A stretch of 64,000 nt of DNA. It comes from Clostridia bacterium. GTDB taxonomy: Bacteria > Bacillota > Clostridia > Acetivibrionales > DSM-27016. Positions 16,999 to 25,223 of this stretch are shown here, piece after piece; position 1 is the stretch's first letter, and the number at the start of each line of letters is the position of its first letter. The position numbers and the translations under genes are program-made. Where the stretch lies: assembly GCA_026414765.1 (NCBI GenBank), contig JAOAIJ010000009.1, positions 211,088 to 275,087 of the forward strand, in the 5' to 3' direction. The notes beneath the pieces were generated by a model that was given only the letters and a program-made list of their open reading frames with translations, was not told where the DNA came from and made no database searches.

Positions 16999-17772
16999 AT
17001 GAAAGTTTTAGAAAATAAAAGGGCGGTTATTACAGGAGGCAGTGAAGGAATAGGTTTTTCAATTGCAAAATCCTTTGCAAAGAACGGGTGCGATGTTCTA
17101 TTGATAGCCAGAAACCGGGATAAGCTTGATAAAGCAGCTTCAGATTTATCAGTATATGGAACAAAAGTAGAGACCATATCTTTTGATCTGTCAAATACTG
17201 AGTCTATAATGGAATTAGCAGGCAGTATTACGGATATTTACCCCAAAATAGATATACTTGTCAATAATGCCGGCGGAGCAGAATTTAAAGCCTTTGAAAG
17301 TGTATCCGCAAAGTGCTTCGACTATCTCTTTGATTTAAATGTAAAATCTATGTTCCTTCTTACACAAGGCTTATTGCCGGCACTCAAACAAAACAATGGC
17401 ACCATTATAAACATCTCTTCTTTTCATGCACAAAGAGTAATGCCGGGATACCCTTCTACAGTGTATTCCATAGCAAAAGCCGCCGTTAATGCCTTTACTA
17501 AAAGTCTGGCTTATGAGCTGGGTCCCCAGGGTATAAGGGTGAATGCCATAGCTCCCGGTAATGTAAGCACTTCTAAAGTCAGAGCAGCTATGGAAAATAT
17601 TCCTGAGCAAGCTAAGGGCAGGATGCAGGAAATGATACGGACTATATACCCGCTCGGAAGGGTAGGAACTCCTGACGAATTGGGTGGAATAGCAGTCTAT
17701 CTGGCTTCCGAACAGGCAGCATGGGTTACCGGAAGCATATTTAACATAGATGGCGGAATTACAACGAATTAA
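16999..17772 (+). CDS. Short-chain dehydrogenase/reductase (SDR)
   Basis: The protein has 257 residues from ATG 16999, with GGAGG 8 nt upstream; ATG 16984 has no clear site. The nucleotide motif is TGGSEGIG near the N-terminus, followed by NNAGG, the catalytic Ser in NISSFHAQ and YSIAK (YxxxK). The C-terminal WVTGSIFNIDGG is typical of classical SDRs, including FabG-like enzymes. It heads a three-gene unit with the ICMT-like and NAPE-PLD-like genes. Substrate unknown. Confidence 0.92.
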   Translation: MKVLENKRAVITGGSEGIGFSIAKSFAKNGCDVLLIARNRDKLDKAASDLSVYGTKVETISFDLSNTESIMELAGSITDIYPKIDILVNNAGGAEFKAFESVSAKCFDYLFDLNVKSMFLLTQGLLPALKQNNGTIINISSFHAQRVMPGYPSTVYSIAKAAVNAFTKSLAYELGPQGIRVNAIAPGNVSTSKVRAAMENIPEQAKGRMQEMIRTIYPLGRVGTPDELGGIAVYLASEQAAWVTGSIFNIDGGITTN

Positions 17773-17802
17773 AAGAGCTGAACAAGAATTGGAGTGATAC
17801 TC

Positions 17803-18948
17803 ATGAATAATACTAATCAAATCAAAACTGTCAAAGGGACTTTCTGGGGGGCAGCAGCCTTCTATCTTCTTATAGCTTTTGAATTTTTCTATATGGCAAG
17901 TCCCTTTGCCGTCTATTTTTATTCCGTTTACAGACCCGTATTGAACTTTTTTAATGATTCACCGTTATTAGCCGGGCTGATAATTTACTTTATGCCTCAC
18001 TTTACTGAAACATCTTCAGTAATCATTAATTCACATAATATTTTAGGAGGGATATTGGCTTTATCAGGTTTCCTAGCCTTTTGTGTAGGGGCGTCACAGG
18101 TTTACTATCACAAGCTTGCAAAAAAAGGAGCTGTCACAGGCGGTATCTATAACTTCATACGCCATCCTCAATATGCATCCTTTATAGTATGCAGCTTCGG
18201 CTTGCTCTTGTTATGGCCCAGATATATAGTTCTTATAATGTTCATTACCATGATTTTTGCATATTACCTGCTGGCAAAAGTAGAAGAGAAGGAATGTGAA
18301 GCAAAATTCGGACAGACTTATTTAGACTATAAAAACAAGACCAACATGTTCCTTCCATTCAGATTGCCTTTCAAAATAGCACCTCTCTTCAGGTTTAAGA
18401 GAAAATCCGCAAAACTCCTTGCTCTGGTCGGAATATATATTCTTACACTGACCATCGGTATCGGCATCGCAAAAGGTCTGAATACTCTCACTCTAAACAG
18501 CCTTTATGCCGTATATACAGAAAACTCCGCAAGCATTTCAATGTCCGGTATTGATATTGATAAACTACATAAGATTATAAACATAGCAGGCAAAAATAAG
18601 GATGTAAAGGCCAGGCTTGAGAAATTCACATCTGGCACGGATTCAAAATTCCTCAATTATGTACTGCCCAGTGAATGGTATGCCGCAGAAATACCAATGA
18701 ACGGAATGGGTCCCATGGGCAGGCACACTGCTGCTTCAAATTATAATAAAAATGAATATAAAATTATTTTTACAAAAGCTCATATGAGGACAAATGACAG
18801 AATCCAAGGAAAGGATATAATTATGAATGTTTCCAAAAGAGAGGCTATTGTTGAAGTATGGGTTGATGTTGCAGACGGTAAGGTCACAAAGATAATGGAC
18901 ATGCCGAAAAAAATAATGTATGAAAACATTCCTGTAGCACTGTATTAG
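17803..18948 (+). CDS. ICMT/PEMT-like membrane methyltransferase with extra C-terminal domain (cassette 2)
   Basis: The protein has 381 residues from ATG 17803 (GGAG 8 nt upstream; GTG 17794 is an alternative). It is the paralogue of 5660-6808, with the same signature GGIYNFIRHPQYASF, the YLLAKVEEKECEAKFGQ segment and the same C-terminal outside domain, including LNYVLPSEWYAAEIPMNG. The conserved ectodomain shows it is part of the protein's job. It sits 30 nt after the SDR gene and 43 nt before the hydrolase gene. Methyltransferase activity is inferred from the fold. Confidence 0.78.
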   Translation: MNNTNQIKTVKGTFWGAAAFYLLIAFEFFYMASPFAVYFYSVYRPVLNFFNDSPLLAGLIIYFMPHFTETSSVIINSHNILGGILALSGFLAFCVGASQVYYHKLAKKGAVTGGIYNFIRHPQYASFIVCSFGLLLLWPRYIVLIMFITMIFAYYLLAKVEEKECEAKFGQTYLDYKNKTNMFLPFRLPFKIAPLFRFKRKSAKLLALVGIYILTLTIGIGIAKGLNTLTLNSLYAVYTENSASISMSGIDIDKLHKIINIAGKNKDVKARLEKFTSGTDSKFLNYVLPSEWYAAEIPMNGMGPMGRHTAASNYNKNEYKIIFTKAHMRTNDRIQGKDIIMNVSKREAIVEVWVDVADGKVTKIMDMPKKIMYENIPVALY

Positions 18949-18991
18949 TCCTATGAAAGTAATCAATATGTCTCATTAATGGAGGGTGAAA

Positions 18992-20038
18992 ATGTTTCCT
19001 CTGAAAATCAAAGTAATATTATTGATTTGCATATCCATAACAAGTATATATCTGGTTATCTCCGGAAGTTTCAGAATTCTTTATAAAGGACTACCCTCAG
19101 ACCATTTTGATGGAAGACGGTTTTTTTATAAAGGTTCCACCCACTCCTTCACCGATATGGTTAAGTGGATATGGCAAATGGAAACTGTGGAATGGCCTGC
19201 CTGGGTAGATGATCCTCCCCAGGCAAAACCTGTAGAGCATGTTAAAGCCGGAGAACTTAAAATAACCTACATCAACCACGCTACACTGCTGATACAGATA
19301 GATGGAATAAACATACTGACTGACCCTATCTGGTCAGAAGGTGCAGGCCCTATTTCATTTTTAAGCACAAAAAGGGTAAGGGCACCGGGCATAAAATTAG
19401 ATGACTTACCCAGGATTGATGTTATTCTGATAAGCCATGACCATTATGACCACCTGGATCAAAAAACTTTGTCCGGGCTTTCAAAGACTCATAAGCCGAA
19501 AATTCTTGCAGGGTTAGGTGTAAAATCCCTACTAAATGAAAAGAAATTCCCTGACATAACAGAGCTGGACTGGTGGCAGTATTCTGTATATAAAAACCTG
19601 AAAGTCACCTTTGTACCCGCCCGTCACAACTCAGGCAGGGCTTTTACAGGAAGCAACAAAACCTTATGGGGGGGATTTGTTATTGAAAGTCCGGAAGGAA
19701 AGGTATATTTTGCTGGTGATACGGCTTATGATGACTTTATACCGGAGATAGGAAAGAAATTCGGTCAATTCCGCTTAACTGTTTTGCCTATAGGAAGTTA
19801 TGAAAAACGCTGGTATATGAAAACCCAGCATATGAATCCAGAGGAATCTGTAAAGACCCATATACTGTTAAAATCAAAGCAAAGTGTAGGCTTTCATTAC
19901 GCAACTTTTAAAGAGCATCCGGAGCAAGCTATTAATGCCCATGAAAAGGATTTGTCCATAGCTCTGAAAAAGTATGAGGTTCCCGAAACGGCTTTTTGGG
20001 TTCTTCAGTTCGGTGAAGGAAGATATGTCCGAAAATGA
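18992..20038 (+). CDS. NAPE-PLD/UlaG-like metallo-beta-lactamase-fold hydrolase
   Basis: The protein has 348 residues. An N-terminal membrane anchor (VILLICISITSIYLVISG) is followed by a metallo-beta-lactamase fold. It shows INHATLLIQ, LTDPIWSEGAGP, the metal motif SHDHYDHLD (HxHxDH), PARHNSGR and VYFAGDTAYD. This arrangement is that of the N-acyl-phosphatidylethanolamine phospholipase D-like branch, which cleaves phospholipid-type substrates. GGAGGG lies 5 nt before ATG 18992; GTG 18986 is an alternative. It closes the SDR operon. Together with a membrane methyltransferase it hints at lipid chemistry, which is inference. Confidence 0.85.
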   Translation: MFPLKIKVILLICISITSIYLVISGSFRILYKGLPSDHFDGRRFFYKGSTHSFTDMVKWIWQMETVEWPAWVDDPPQAKPVEHVKAGELKITYINHATLLIQIDGINILTDPIWSEGAGPISFLSTKRVRAPGIKLDDLPRIDVILISHDHYDHLDQKTLSGLSKTHKPKILAGLGVKSLLNEKKFPDITELDWWQYSVYKNLKVTFVPARHNSGRAFTGSNKTLWGGFVIESPEGKVYFAGDTAYDDFIPEIGKKFGQFRLTVLPIGSYEKRWYMKTQHMNPEESVKTHILLKSKQSVGFHYATFKEHPEQAINAHEKDLSIALKKYEVPETAFWVLQFGEGRYVRK

Positions 20039-20185
20039 ATATTTTGTTGATATGAATATAACTCTATATTGCGTTTCTGCTCATCAATCGTATTCCTGTC
20101 CTTCGTCACCACTCTTATATAGCCGCTTGCCTTTGTCTATCCATACAGTCTCCTAATGAAATACTAGATTTTTTAAAAGAAAAAA

Positions 20186-20240
20186 GCCTTACATTAAAGT
20201 TATTAATCCACCTATACCTGGATTAAATCACTTATAAGGC
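20186..20240. terminator. Two-part hairpin, probable bidirectional terminator
   Basis: The outer stem GCCTTA/TAAGGC (20186-20191, 20235-20240) and inner stem TTAATCCA/TGGATTAA (20203-20210, 20219-20226) are flanked by A-rich and T-rich tracts. It lies between the hydrolase gene and the L25 gene. The internal loop is asymmetric, so the role is uncertain. The rest of the 288-bp spacer shows nothing else clear. Confidence 0.5.
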
Positions 20241-20326
20241 AATTTTATTGGATTAACCAACGTTTATTTATCTTAAATATTGGCAATAACTAATCTAAGT
20301 AGTTTTACTAGGAGGTTCTTTTAAAA

Positions 20327-20962
20327 ATGGATAGTATATTTTTAAACCTTGAAGAGAGAAAGAATATCGGTGGAGGAAAAGTGAAAAGATTGAGAAAAGC
20401 AGGCTATATACCTGCTGTAATTTATGGGCGCAGTATGGAATCCATACCCACTCAGATAAAAGCGTCGGAATTCAGGGAGTTTTTAATGAAACACGGCAAA
20501 AATTCAATTTTCACTACTGAATTTGCAGCAGAGCAGGATATGTCCGTTTTGGTTAAAGATATCCAATATGACATGTTGAAAAACGCTGTTTCTCACGTGG
20601 ATTTCCAGCGGGTTTCCATTAATGAAAAGATACATGCTGCAATACCCGTCAGAATAACAGGAGATAACAGGCTTAAAGGCACCGGTAGTGTAATCGTTCA
20701 TCAGCTCGATGAGGTTATTGTAGAATGTCTTCCGCAAAATGTTCCCCATCATCTGAATGCAGACGTATCCGGCATGACACCCGGCCATAGTCTGACAGCA
20801 GCACAACTGCACCTTCCTCAAGGAGTGACGCTTGTAACGGAACCCGGCAGTGTAATACTGGCAGTTACTGGAGGCAAATCAGCTGATTTGCAGGTTGAAA
20901 AGACAGATGAAGCCGTTGTGCCCAAAGGTGAAGAAGGAAATGTTCATGCAAAAAGAATATAG
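20327..20962 (+). CDS. rplY: 50S ribosomal protein L25 / general stress protein Ctc
   Basis: The 211 residues match the long Ctc form. The N-terminal L25 5S-rRNA-binding domain (GGGKVKRLRKAGYIPAVIYG) is followed by the TL5-type beta domain (VHQLDEVIVECLPQNVPHHL). AGGAGG precedes the ATG. The protein binds 5S rRNA in the large subunit, and in Bacillus Ctc is stress-induced. The gene stands alone, away from other ribosomal genes, as is usual for it. Confidence 0.95.
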   Translation: MDSIFLNLEERKNIGGGKVKRLRKAGYIPAVIYGRSMESIPTQIKASEFREFLMKHGKNSIFTTEFAAEQDMSVLVKDIQYDMLKNAVSHVDFQRVSINEKIHAAIPVRITGDNRLKGTGSVIVHQLDEVIVECLPQNVPHHLNADVSGMTPGHSLTAAQLHLPQGVTLVTEPGSVILAVTGGKSADLQVEKTDEAVVPKGEEGNVHAKRI

Positions 20963-21001
20963 AAATATATTCACCATAAGATTTTTACTTAATTAAGCAT
21001 T

Positions 21002-21032
21002 AAAGAGCCAGTAAATAACTCCCTGGCTCTTT
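21002..21032. terminator. Convergent terminator between L25 and the chemoreceptor
   Basis: AAAGAGCCAG pairs with CTGGCTCTTT across an 11-nt loop. It sits between two convergent stop codons and can serve both strands, though the T tracts are short. Confidence 0.75.
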
Positions 21033-21037
21033 AACCT

Positions 21038-22753
21038 CTAAACACTAAACTTATGAATACTATCCTGCAAATTTGTTGCCAAACTTGTCAGTTCTTCGGC
21101 AAATGTCGATATTTGCTGGATTACAGACATCTGCTCCTCAGCCGAAGCAGCAACCTGTTGAGTGCAGGCAGCAGCATTTTCTGCTATATCTGCAATATTG
21201 CTAATATCAGTTCCGGTTTCCTTTGCATTTGAGTTTAGCAGGTTTGCAGCCGCTGTAACCTCTTTTACTTTTTCAGTTATCTTAATAACGGTATCTGTAA
21301 TATGCCAAAACGCATTTACAGTATCTGCCATAGCCTTTTCCTGATCCGCTGCGGAAACCCTGACTTTATCCACTTCTTTAACAGTGTGTTCGATACTTGC
21401 TTTAACCTCTTTTACAATATCCTGTATCTTTTTTACTGATCTGCTAGACTGCTCAGCCAGCTTCTTAACCTCTTCTGAAACTATAGCAAAGCCTCTTCCA
21501 TGTTCTCCTGCACGTGCTGCTTCAATTGCGGCATTCAACGAAAGCATTTCTGTCTGAGCTGCTATTCCTCTGATTGTATCCACTATTAACCCTATTTCCT
21601 TTGATTTTTCCGATAATTCTGTTATAGATGCACCTACATTTATCACTATAGCCTTGTTTTCAAGTATCTTTTCCTTCTGGTACCGGACAGATATTTCGCC
21701 AGATTTTATGGTTTCTTTCGACCTTTCAGCCAATTCTTCCGACTTCTCCATATCAGCCGCAATTTTATCCAGTCCTGTTATTATTTCTGTAATGCTTGAC
21801 TTACCCCTATCAGATGACACAGCCTGCTCTGAAGCCCCTTTTGCCAGGTCAGACGTAGCTGTTGCAACCTGTTCGGACATTTTCAGAATAACAGATGTAG
21901 ACGACATCACTTCTTTGGAAGATTCTGCGACACTGGCCCCCATGACTCTCACATCTTTTAGCAGTGCCTGAACGTTCATTATCATGCTGTTAAATGCCCG
22001 TGAAATTATACCTATTTCATCCTTCTGATCAATATCTATCAGTTTTGAAAAATCATATTCCGCGAGTCTGTCCAGATGTTTCAAAAGCTTCCTGATGCTT
22101 CGATTCAGTGGAATTGTGATTAAAGCAGCCATTGCTGCAGCTAAAATTACAAAGGCTAGTGTAAATATATGAATTCTGTTAATAACGGAAGCCTTCATCT
22201 CATCCAGATCATCTATATAAATCCCGCTTCCGACTATCCATTTCCATGGTTCAAACCCCTTAACATATGACATTTTCGGCTGAGGTTTTTCCCTGCCGGG
22301 CTTTGGCCACTGATACTTAACAACTCCTTCTCCACTTTCTTTAACCTTGTCAACAAAAGCGGAAAAAAGCCTAAAACCGGTAGGATCCTTGTATTCTGAA
22401 AGATTTTGCCCGTCTAATTCAGATTTAGTAGGATGCATTATCATTACAGGAGTATAGTCATTTATCCAAAAATAATCATTACTGCCGTAGCGCATTCTGT
22501 TTATTTCAGACCGAGCCATCTCCTTTGCTTTTTCCTCGGATACTATGCCTTTCCGGACCTGGTCGTAATAATATTCCATCGTACTGTAAGGCACCTCAAC
22601 GAGATTCTGCATCTTATTAATCGACCGTAACTCTATAGTTTTTTCAATGGTTGGAATTATAAAGACTTCAATTAATGCAATAAATGAAAGCAATAATATT
22701 GCACAAAGGATAAAAATTTTATTGCTTAGCCTTAGATTTTTCAATAGCTTCAT
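21038..22753 (-). CDS. Methyl-accepting chemotaxis protein with sCache domain
   Basis: The protein has 571 residues from ATG 22753, preceded by AGGTGGG; an upstream GTG at 22765 is less likely. It has an N-terminal helix, a single-Cache outside sensor domain ([35 protein letters not shown]), a second helix, HAMP, and a long signalling coiled coil with the conserved tip [15 protein letters not shown]. It relays small-molecule signals to CheA/CheW. Genes for the chemotaxis core are elsewhere. A SigD-like promoter lies upstream. Confidence 0.95.
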   Translation of the reverse strand: MKLLKNLRLSNKIFILCAILLLSFIALIEVFIIPTIEKTIELRSINKMQNLVEVPYSTMEYYYDQVRKGIVSEEKAKEMARSEINRMRYGSNDYFWINDYTPVMIMHPTKSELDGQNLSEYKDPTGFRLFSAFVDKVKESGEGVVKYQWPKPGREKPQPKMSYVKGFEPWKWIVGSGIYIDDLDEMKASVINRIHIFTLAFVILAAAMAALITIPLNRSIRKLLKHLDRLAEYDFSKLIDIDQKDEIGIISRAFNSMIMNVQALLKDVRVMGASVAESSKEVMSSTSVILKMSEQVATATSDLAKGASEQAVSSDRGKSSITEIITGLDKIAADMEKSEELAERSKETIKSGEISVRYQKEKILENKAIVINVGASITELSEKSKEIGLIVDTIRGIAAQTEMLSLNAAIEAARAGEHGRGFAIVSEEVKKLAEQSSRSVKKIQDIVKEVKASIEHTVKEVDKVRVSAADQEKAMADTVNAFWHITDTVIKITEKVKEVTAAANLLNSNAKETGTDISNIADIAENAAACTQQVAASAEEQMSVIQQISTFAEELTSLATNLQDSIHKFSV

Positions 22754-22791
22754 CTTGTATCCCACCTAACATTTATTTAAAACTACTATTT

Positions 22792-22819
22792 TTATCGGAA
22801 TAATAACAGAAATTCTTGA
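22792..22819 (-). promoter_or_regulatory. Possible flagellar sigma (SigD) promoter for the chemoreceptor
   Basis: On the minus strand TCCGATAA (22792-22799) differs by one base from the SigD -10 GCCGATAA. TCAA, a near match to TAAA, lies 16 nt upstream (22816-22819). Confidence 0.45.
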
Positions 22820-22872
22820 GCATATGACGCTTATCCAGTATAAATTACCAGATACAGGCTTTTAGTACAAAC

Positions 22873-22920
22873 AAAAACACGGTCAGTTCTTAAAGCAAAC
22901 TTAGGAACTGACCGTGTTTT
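22873..22920. terminator. Strong bidirectional terminator
   Basis: AAAACACGGTCAGTTC pairs with GAACTGACCGTGTTTT. T tracts follow on both strands. It ends the small gene at 22936-23124 on the minus strand. Confidence 0.9.
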
Positions 22921-22935
22921 TAGTAATAATAAGCA

Positions 22936-23124
22936 TTAAAGATTCTTTTCCGTTTTCTTCAGCTTTTCTGCAAGTTTTAAAGCTTCTTCATAGGATACAG
23001 GTTTTTTGAAATCCATAACCATTCCACCCGCAACCCAATCCTTACGCTTTTGATTCTTTTCCGGACAGTGCTGGTTACTGCACTTCCCGTTTTTCTTCAT
23101 AGATCCGCACTTGCAAAAATCCAT
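22936..23124 (-). CDS. Small Cys-rich protein, possible zinc ribbon
   Basis: The protein has 62 residues from ATG 23124, with GGAGG 10 nt upstream; ATG 23133 is too close to that site. It starts MDFCKCGSMKKNGKCSN and has five Cys in the first 25 residues (CKC, C, C), then a Lys-rich C-terminal helix (SYEEALKLAEKLKKTEKN). The Cys pattern suggests one bound zinc. It is monocistronic, with its own terminator. Function unknown. Confidence 0.65.
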   Translation of the reverse strand: MDFCKCGSMKKNGKCSNQHCPEKNQKRKDWVAGGMVMDFKKPVSYEEALKLAEKLKKTEKNL

Positions 23125-23247
23125 AAATAACATTCCTCCACATCTTAAGCTATGCCTATTTTAGATTCCATACTATATTTTTACTCCCCCTCAAATAATA
23201 GCAGCCCATACTCCCCTTGACAGCTATCATGCGCTATTAGTATATTC

Positions 23248-23281
23248 AAAAAAGGGAAGCTGCTTATAGAAGCCTCTTCCC
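23248..23281 (-). terminator. Terminator for the DUF1540 gene
   Basis: On the minus strand GGGAAG...CTTCCC with inner pairing is followed by TTTTTT. It lies 7 nt past the stop. Confidence 0.8.
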
Positions 23282-23287
23282 ACTGAT

Positions 23288-23455
23288 TTATCTTTCATCT
23301 TTAAAGGTTGTACAACATGTATCATCACTTATGTCTGCACGTCTGCCACCCATAGGGTTCACTTCAAGTGCTTGCGCATGACACATATACTCTTCGTTAA
23401 ACACACAGTTTGTAACACCGCATTTTACCTGCATACATGGTGATTTTGCATCCAT
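23288..23455 (-). CDS. DUF1540 domain protein
   Basis: The gene encodes 55 residues, starting MDAKSPCMQVKCGVTNC and ending DDTCCTTFKDER. The Cys spacing (C, C, C, C..., CC) with YMCHAQALEV matches DUF1540, a small family common in clostridia and thought to bind metal. A strong AAAGGAGGTGAG ribosome site lies 6 nt before the ATG. It has its own terminator and appears monocistronic. The family's role is not established. Confidence 0.85.
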   Translation of the reverse strand: MDAKSPCMQVKCGVTNCVFNEEYMCHAQALEVNPMGGRRADISDDTCCTTFKDER

Positions 23456-23660
23456 TTGCCTCACCTCCTTTGGCCGGAGAAAATAGTAATATTTCTAGCA
23501 CCTTCAGACAATAAATTTGTCTCTTGCTCCAGTTAACTTTATTTCAATGCAATTGTTTTTGTTTTTCTTACAATTATTATGTTAACATGCTTACTATTAT
23601 ATGCTGAAAAAAAATTATATTAATAAAATTTTTTGGCATAATGAAAATTTAATATAAACA

Positions 23661-23691
23661 AAAAAAGACTCGTACCAACCGAGTCTTTTTT
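23661..23691. terminator. Terminator after the Fpg-like gene
   Basis: AAAAAAGACTCG pairs with CGAGTCTTTTTT across a short loop. On the minus strand it follows the Fpg-like gene. Bases 23456-23660 otherwise hold only the AT-rich promoter region of the DUF1540 gene. Confidence 0.9.
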
Positions 23692-23731
23692 GCTTATATC
23701 AGCAGATTATTGACTAGCAAAACGGGTTAAC

Positions 23732-24559
23732 TTATATCGTCTGGCAGCCATTACAATAATATATGCTGCCACCCATGTAGTTTTCTTTTTTGATAGTATT
23801 TCCACATATATCACACTGTCTGCCTGCTGTATTCTTGCTCGCTTTTGTCCTGTAACCCCCAGGACAACCGAACAAATCTCTTTCGGTGTCTCTTCCTCCC
23901 TGAAATGTCATCTCGGCAAGAGTAGATTTTATAGTATCAAAAAGCTTTTCCTTATCTGCTATGGATAAGGTATTCATTTTCCTTTTAGGGTGTATCCCGG
24001 CAATATAAAGTATGTCCTGCAAAACACCGTTACCAAGCCCGGGTATTCTTTGTTCGGTAGCAAGAAAGGCTTTGGCGCTTAACTTCTGAACCTCAGGTAT
24101 TGTAGCAAGTCGGTCAAAATATACTTTACTAAACTCTTCAGATAAGGGAGACGGTTTCTCTTTTGCAGTTTTATAGTAGATATTGTCATATTCACCTTCA
24201 CCGAAACTGCATAAAGCTCCATACATCTGAACACATGCACTGACAGCAGAAAAGTCCTCAAACTCTATCAGGAGCTGGTGTTTCTGGGGTCGCTGTTCAT
24301 TTTGGTTATGATACCGTACTCCTACCCCTTCACTGAACAGCACTCTTTTGTCCTCTGCTTCAATTTCTACCATGCTGCCAAAACCTCTGACTCCTTTTAT
24401 AGTTTTACCGTAAAGCAGCTCATGGTAACTCTGCGGATCTCCATGATACCAGGCAAACTTATGCGGTGTCTGTGCTGCAGTCACATTAGCAATTTTTTTT
24501 CCCTTAATACTATCATTAAGTTGACATGCAATGGTCAAAGCTTCAGGTAATTCAATCAT
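23732..24559 (-). CDS. Fpg/Nei-like DNA glycosylase paralogue with altered active site
   Basis: The protein has 275 residues from ATG 24559, with AAGGAG 8 nt upstream. The fold is that of formamidopyrimidine/endonuclease VIII glycosylases: an ELPEA N-terminus, the helix-two-turn-helix segment QRIPGLGNGVLQDILY and a C-terminal zinc finger (CDICG...CNGC). The N-terminus is Met-Ile-Glu rather than Met-Pro-Glu, so the catalytic Pro is missing. The beta-hairpin Lys position reads RGFGSM, and the zinc-finger Arg position reads GGS. Similar proteins are widespread in clostridia as far as I recall. Repair activity cannot be assumed. Confidence 0.85.
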   Translation of the reverse strand: MIELPEALTIACQLNDSIKGKKIANVTAAQTPHKFAWYHGDPQSYHELLYGKTIKGVRGFGSMVEIEAEDKRVLFSEGVGVRYHNQNEQRPQKHQLLIEFEDFSAVSACVQMYGALCSFGEGEYDNIYYKTAKEKPSPLSEEFSKVYFDRLATIPEVQKLSAKAFLATEQRIPGLGNGVLQDILYIAGIHPKRKMNTLSIADKEKLFDTIKSTLAEMTFQGGRDTERDLFGCPGGYRTKASKNTAGRQCDICGNTIKKENYMGGSIYYCNGCQTI

Positions 24560-24639
24560 AGACAAAACTCCTTTACAGTAAATTGAGGAACAGTCCTTGT
24601 CTTAAGTTTGTATATTTAATAAATTCAATCCAGGTCGGG

Positions 24640-25095
24640 CTATTTCAATGGCATTACTATTCTCGTCAGCAGCTCACTCTCAGGCACATCATTAGGCGAA
24701 TTAAGATAATACTCATAGTACACACCCTGTTTCTCATAGCCATTTTCGTCTATCCATCCGAACATCTCGTTGTAAGGCTGTTCCATTCCGGCATATGCGC
24801 CTTTATATACATACGAGACGTATTTACCCTTAGGCAATTCTCCTGATCTGATTTCGTCTTTTCCAGGCAAGATCCTTGATACCGGAAATCCCATCTCAAC
24901 ATCCAGATCATTCATATCCAGATTGTGATAAGCTGTAAATGGAGCATCCGACGGCTGCTCTCCAAGCTCATTCATATATTGTATTATTCTGTCATAGCAC
25001 TCTCCGATCAAAGCAGATAAATTTTCAAACGCTGTTCTCGTTCTAATGGACAGCACAGGTTGTTCTTTTTGCTCATTCAGTTCAATTTTTGACAT
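24640..25095 (-). CDS. GyrI-like small-molecule-binding protein
   Basis: The protein has 151 residues from ATG 25095, with GGAGG 8 nt upstream (GTG 25110 is an alternative). It consists of a single GyrI/effector-binding domain (AraC_E_bind fold), with the Tyr/Glu-rich core YHNLDMNDLDVEMGFPV, GKYVSYVYKGAY and MFGWIDENGY. Such stand-alone domains bind hydrophobic cations or act as anti-toxins. It lies between the WYL regulator and the Fpg-like gene on the same strand. Confidence 0.8.
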   Translation of the reverse strand: MSKIELNEQKEQPVLSIRTRTAFENLSALIGECYDRIIQYMNELGEQPSDAPFTAYHNLDMNDLDVEMGFPVSRILPGKDEIRSGELPKGKYVSYVYKGAYAGMEQPYNEMFGWIDENGYEKQGVYYEYYLNSPNDVPESELLTRIVMPLK

Positions 25096-25223
25096 ACACC
25101 TTTCCTCCACTTCTCCCGATCCGTATCAGTTAACAAAACCGGCTTACTTAATGTGTATTTCCTCATATATGAAGTGTATTAATCATATATCAAAAAATTT
25201 GACAACTGTATGTCATATTAATA

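Noticed and set aside
17371..17820. A 149-codon open frame on the minus strand
   Set aside because: It is antisense to the SDR gene, which has clear family motifs.
3879..20038. Canonical Bce-type bacitracin resistance module
   Set aside because: The permeases have two FtsX units and two outside domains rather than the 10-helix BceB plan, and the methyltransferase-like genes are not part of Bce modules.
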